In this document: piece after piece, positions 5,857-5,922 of the stretch
Position numbering within the stretch: the first letter of the stretch is position 1
Layout of the letters: the number at the start of each line of letters is the position of its first letter
Source of the DNA: Sedimentisphaerales bacterium
GTDB taxonomy: Bacteria; Planctomycetota; Phycisphaerae; Sedimentisphaerales; SM23-30
Direction of reading: 5' to 3'
Length of the DNA stretch: 5,922 nucleotides
NCBI GenBank assembly: GCA_030640865.1
Contig: DAOWIP010000386.1
Span: 1 to 5,922, forward strand
Position numbers and translations under genes: made by a program
Notes under the pieces: model-generated
The model's database searches: none
What the model saw: only the letters and a program-made list of their open reading frames with translations
Told to the model about the DNA's origin: nothing

Positions 5857-5922
5857 ATGATGCGATATTCTCAAAAAAATTGTGAAAAGTCAGGCTGTAA
5901 TTTATATGTACCCCGCTTGACA
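5857..5922 (+). CDS. Possible downstream gene, 5' end only, unknown product
   Basis: A frame opens at the ATG at 5857 (a second ATG follows directly) and stays open for 22 codons to the window edge. The visible peptide starts MMRYSQKNCEKSGC and contains two Cys; it matches no family I recognise. The three-base gap to the kinase stop and the AGGA upstream favour a real, co-transcribed gene. Against this, the piece is very short, the composition is not distinctive, and a perfect -35-like TTGACA occupies the last six bases of the window. Confidence 0.35.
   Translation, partial: MMRYSQKNCEKSGCNLYVPRLT

Noticed and set aside
5416..5874. 152-codon minus-strand frame
   Set aside because: It is antisense to the kinase C-terminal half and has Arg/Pro/Cys-rich composition typical of a reverse-frame shadow.
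1..5922. CRISPR array, tRNA, rRNA or insertion sequence
   Set aside because: No regularly spaced repeats, cloverleaf-like stretch, rRNA motif or transposase frame was seen.

Overview
The window carries four genes. They are a very large minus-strand C1-metabolism gene cut by the left edge, a minus-strand secreted fucosidase, a divergent plus-strand sugar kinase, and the first 22 codons of a possible gene at the right edge. GC content looks moderate. The combination of an exported GH29 glycosidase, a galactokinase-like GHMP kinase of the variant 'GKHTDY' type, and a methylenetetrahydrofolate reductase (MTHFR) carrying a Cys-rich MTHFR_C module suggests an anaerobic, polysaccharide-degrading bacterium. 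My best guess is Planctomycetota, Phycisphaerae-like. This is an inference from gene content and style; there is no rRNA or other marker here.

Positions 1-2359 (minus): one uninterrupted reading frame of 786 codons that has no stop before the window edge. I translated it by hand throughout. It encodes, in order, a MetF-type MTHFR barrel, a Cys-rich MTHFR_C/MetV-like module, and most of a pterin-binding TIM barrel related to AcsE and to the folate domain of MetH. Such a protein could make methyl-tetrahydrofolate and hand it on within one chain. However, several usual folate-contact residues in the third domain appear replaced.

Positions 2360-2446: an 87-base gap holding a GTAG-headed perfect palindrome (REP-like). 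A 9-bp direct repeat flanks the segment around it, one copy lying inside the end of the fucosidase gene.

Positions 2447-4270 (minus): a complete, exported GH29 alpha-L-fucosidase with a C-terminal beta-rich accessory region. It has a strong Shine-Dalgarno sequence and a good sigma-70-type promoter in the divergent spacer (about 4271-4410). That spacer also has an inverted repeat and a direct repeat overlapping the promoter elements.

Positions 4411-5853 (plus): a galactokinase-family GHMP kinase. All three GHMP motifs are present, but the Glu of the galactokinase signature is Lys, so its sugar substrate is uncertain. The fucosidase and kinase may form a small divergent glycan-use unit: release of a terminal sugar outside the cytoplasm, then phosphorylation of a monosaccharide inside. 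A possible further ORF starts three bases after the kinase stop and runs off the right edge. The C1 gene has no evident metabolic link to the sugar genes and may simply lie downstream of the fucosidase.
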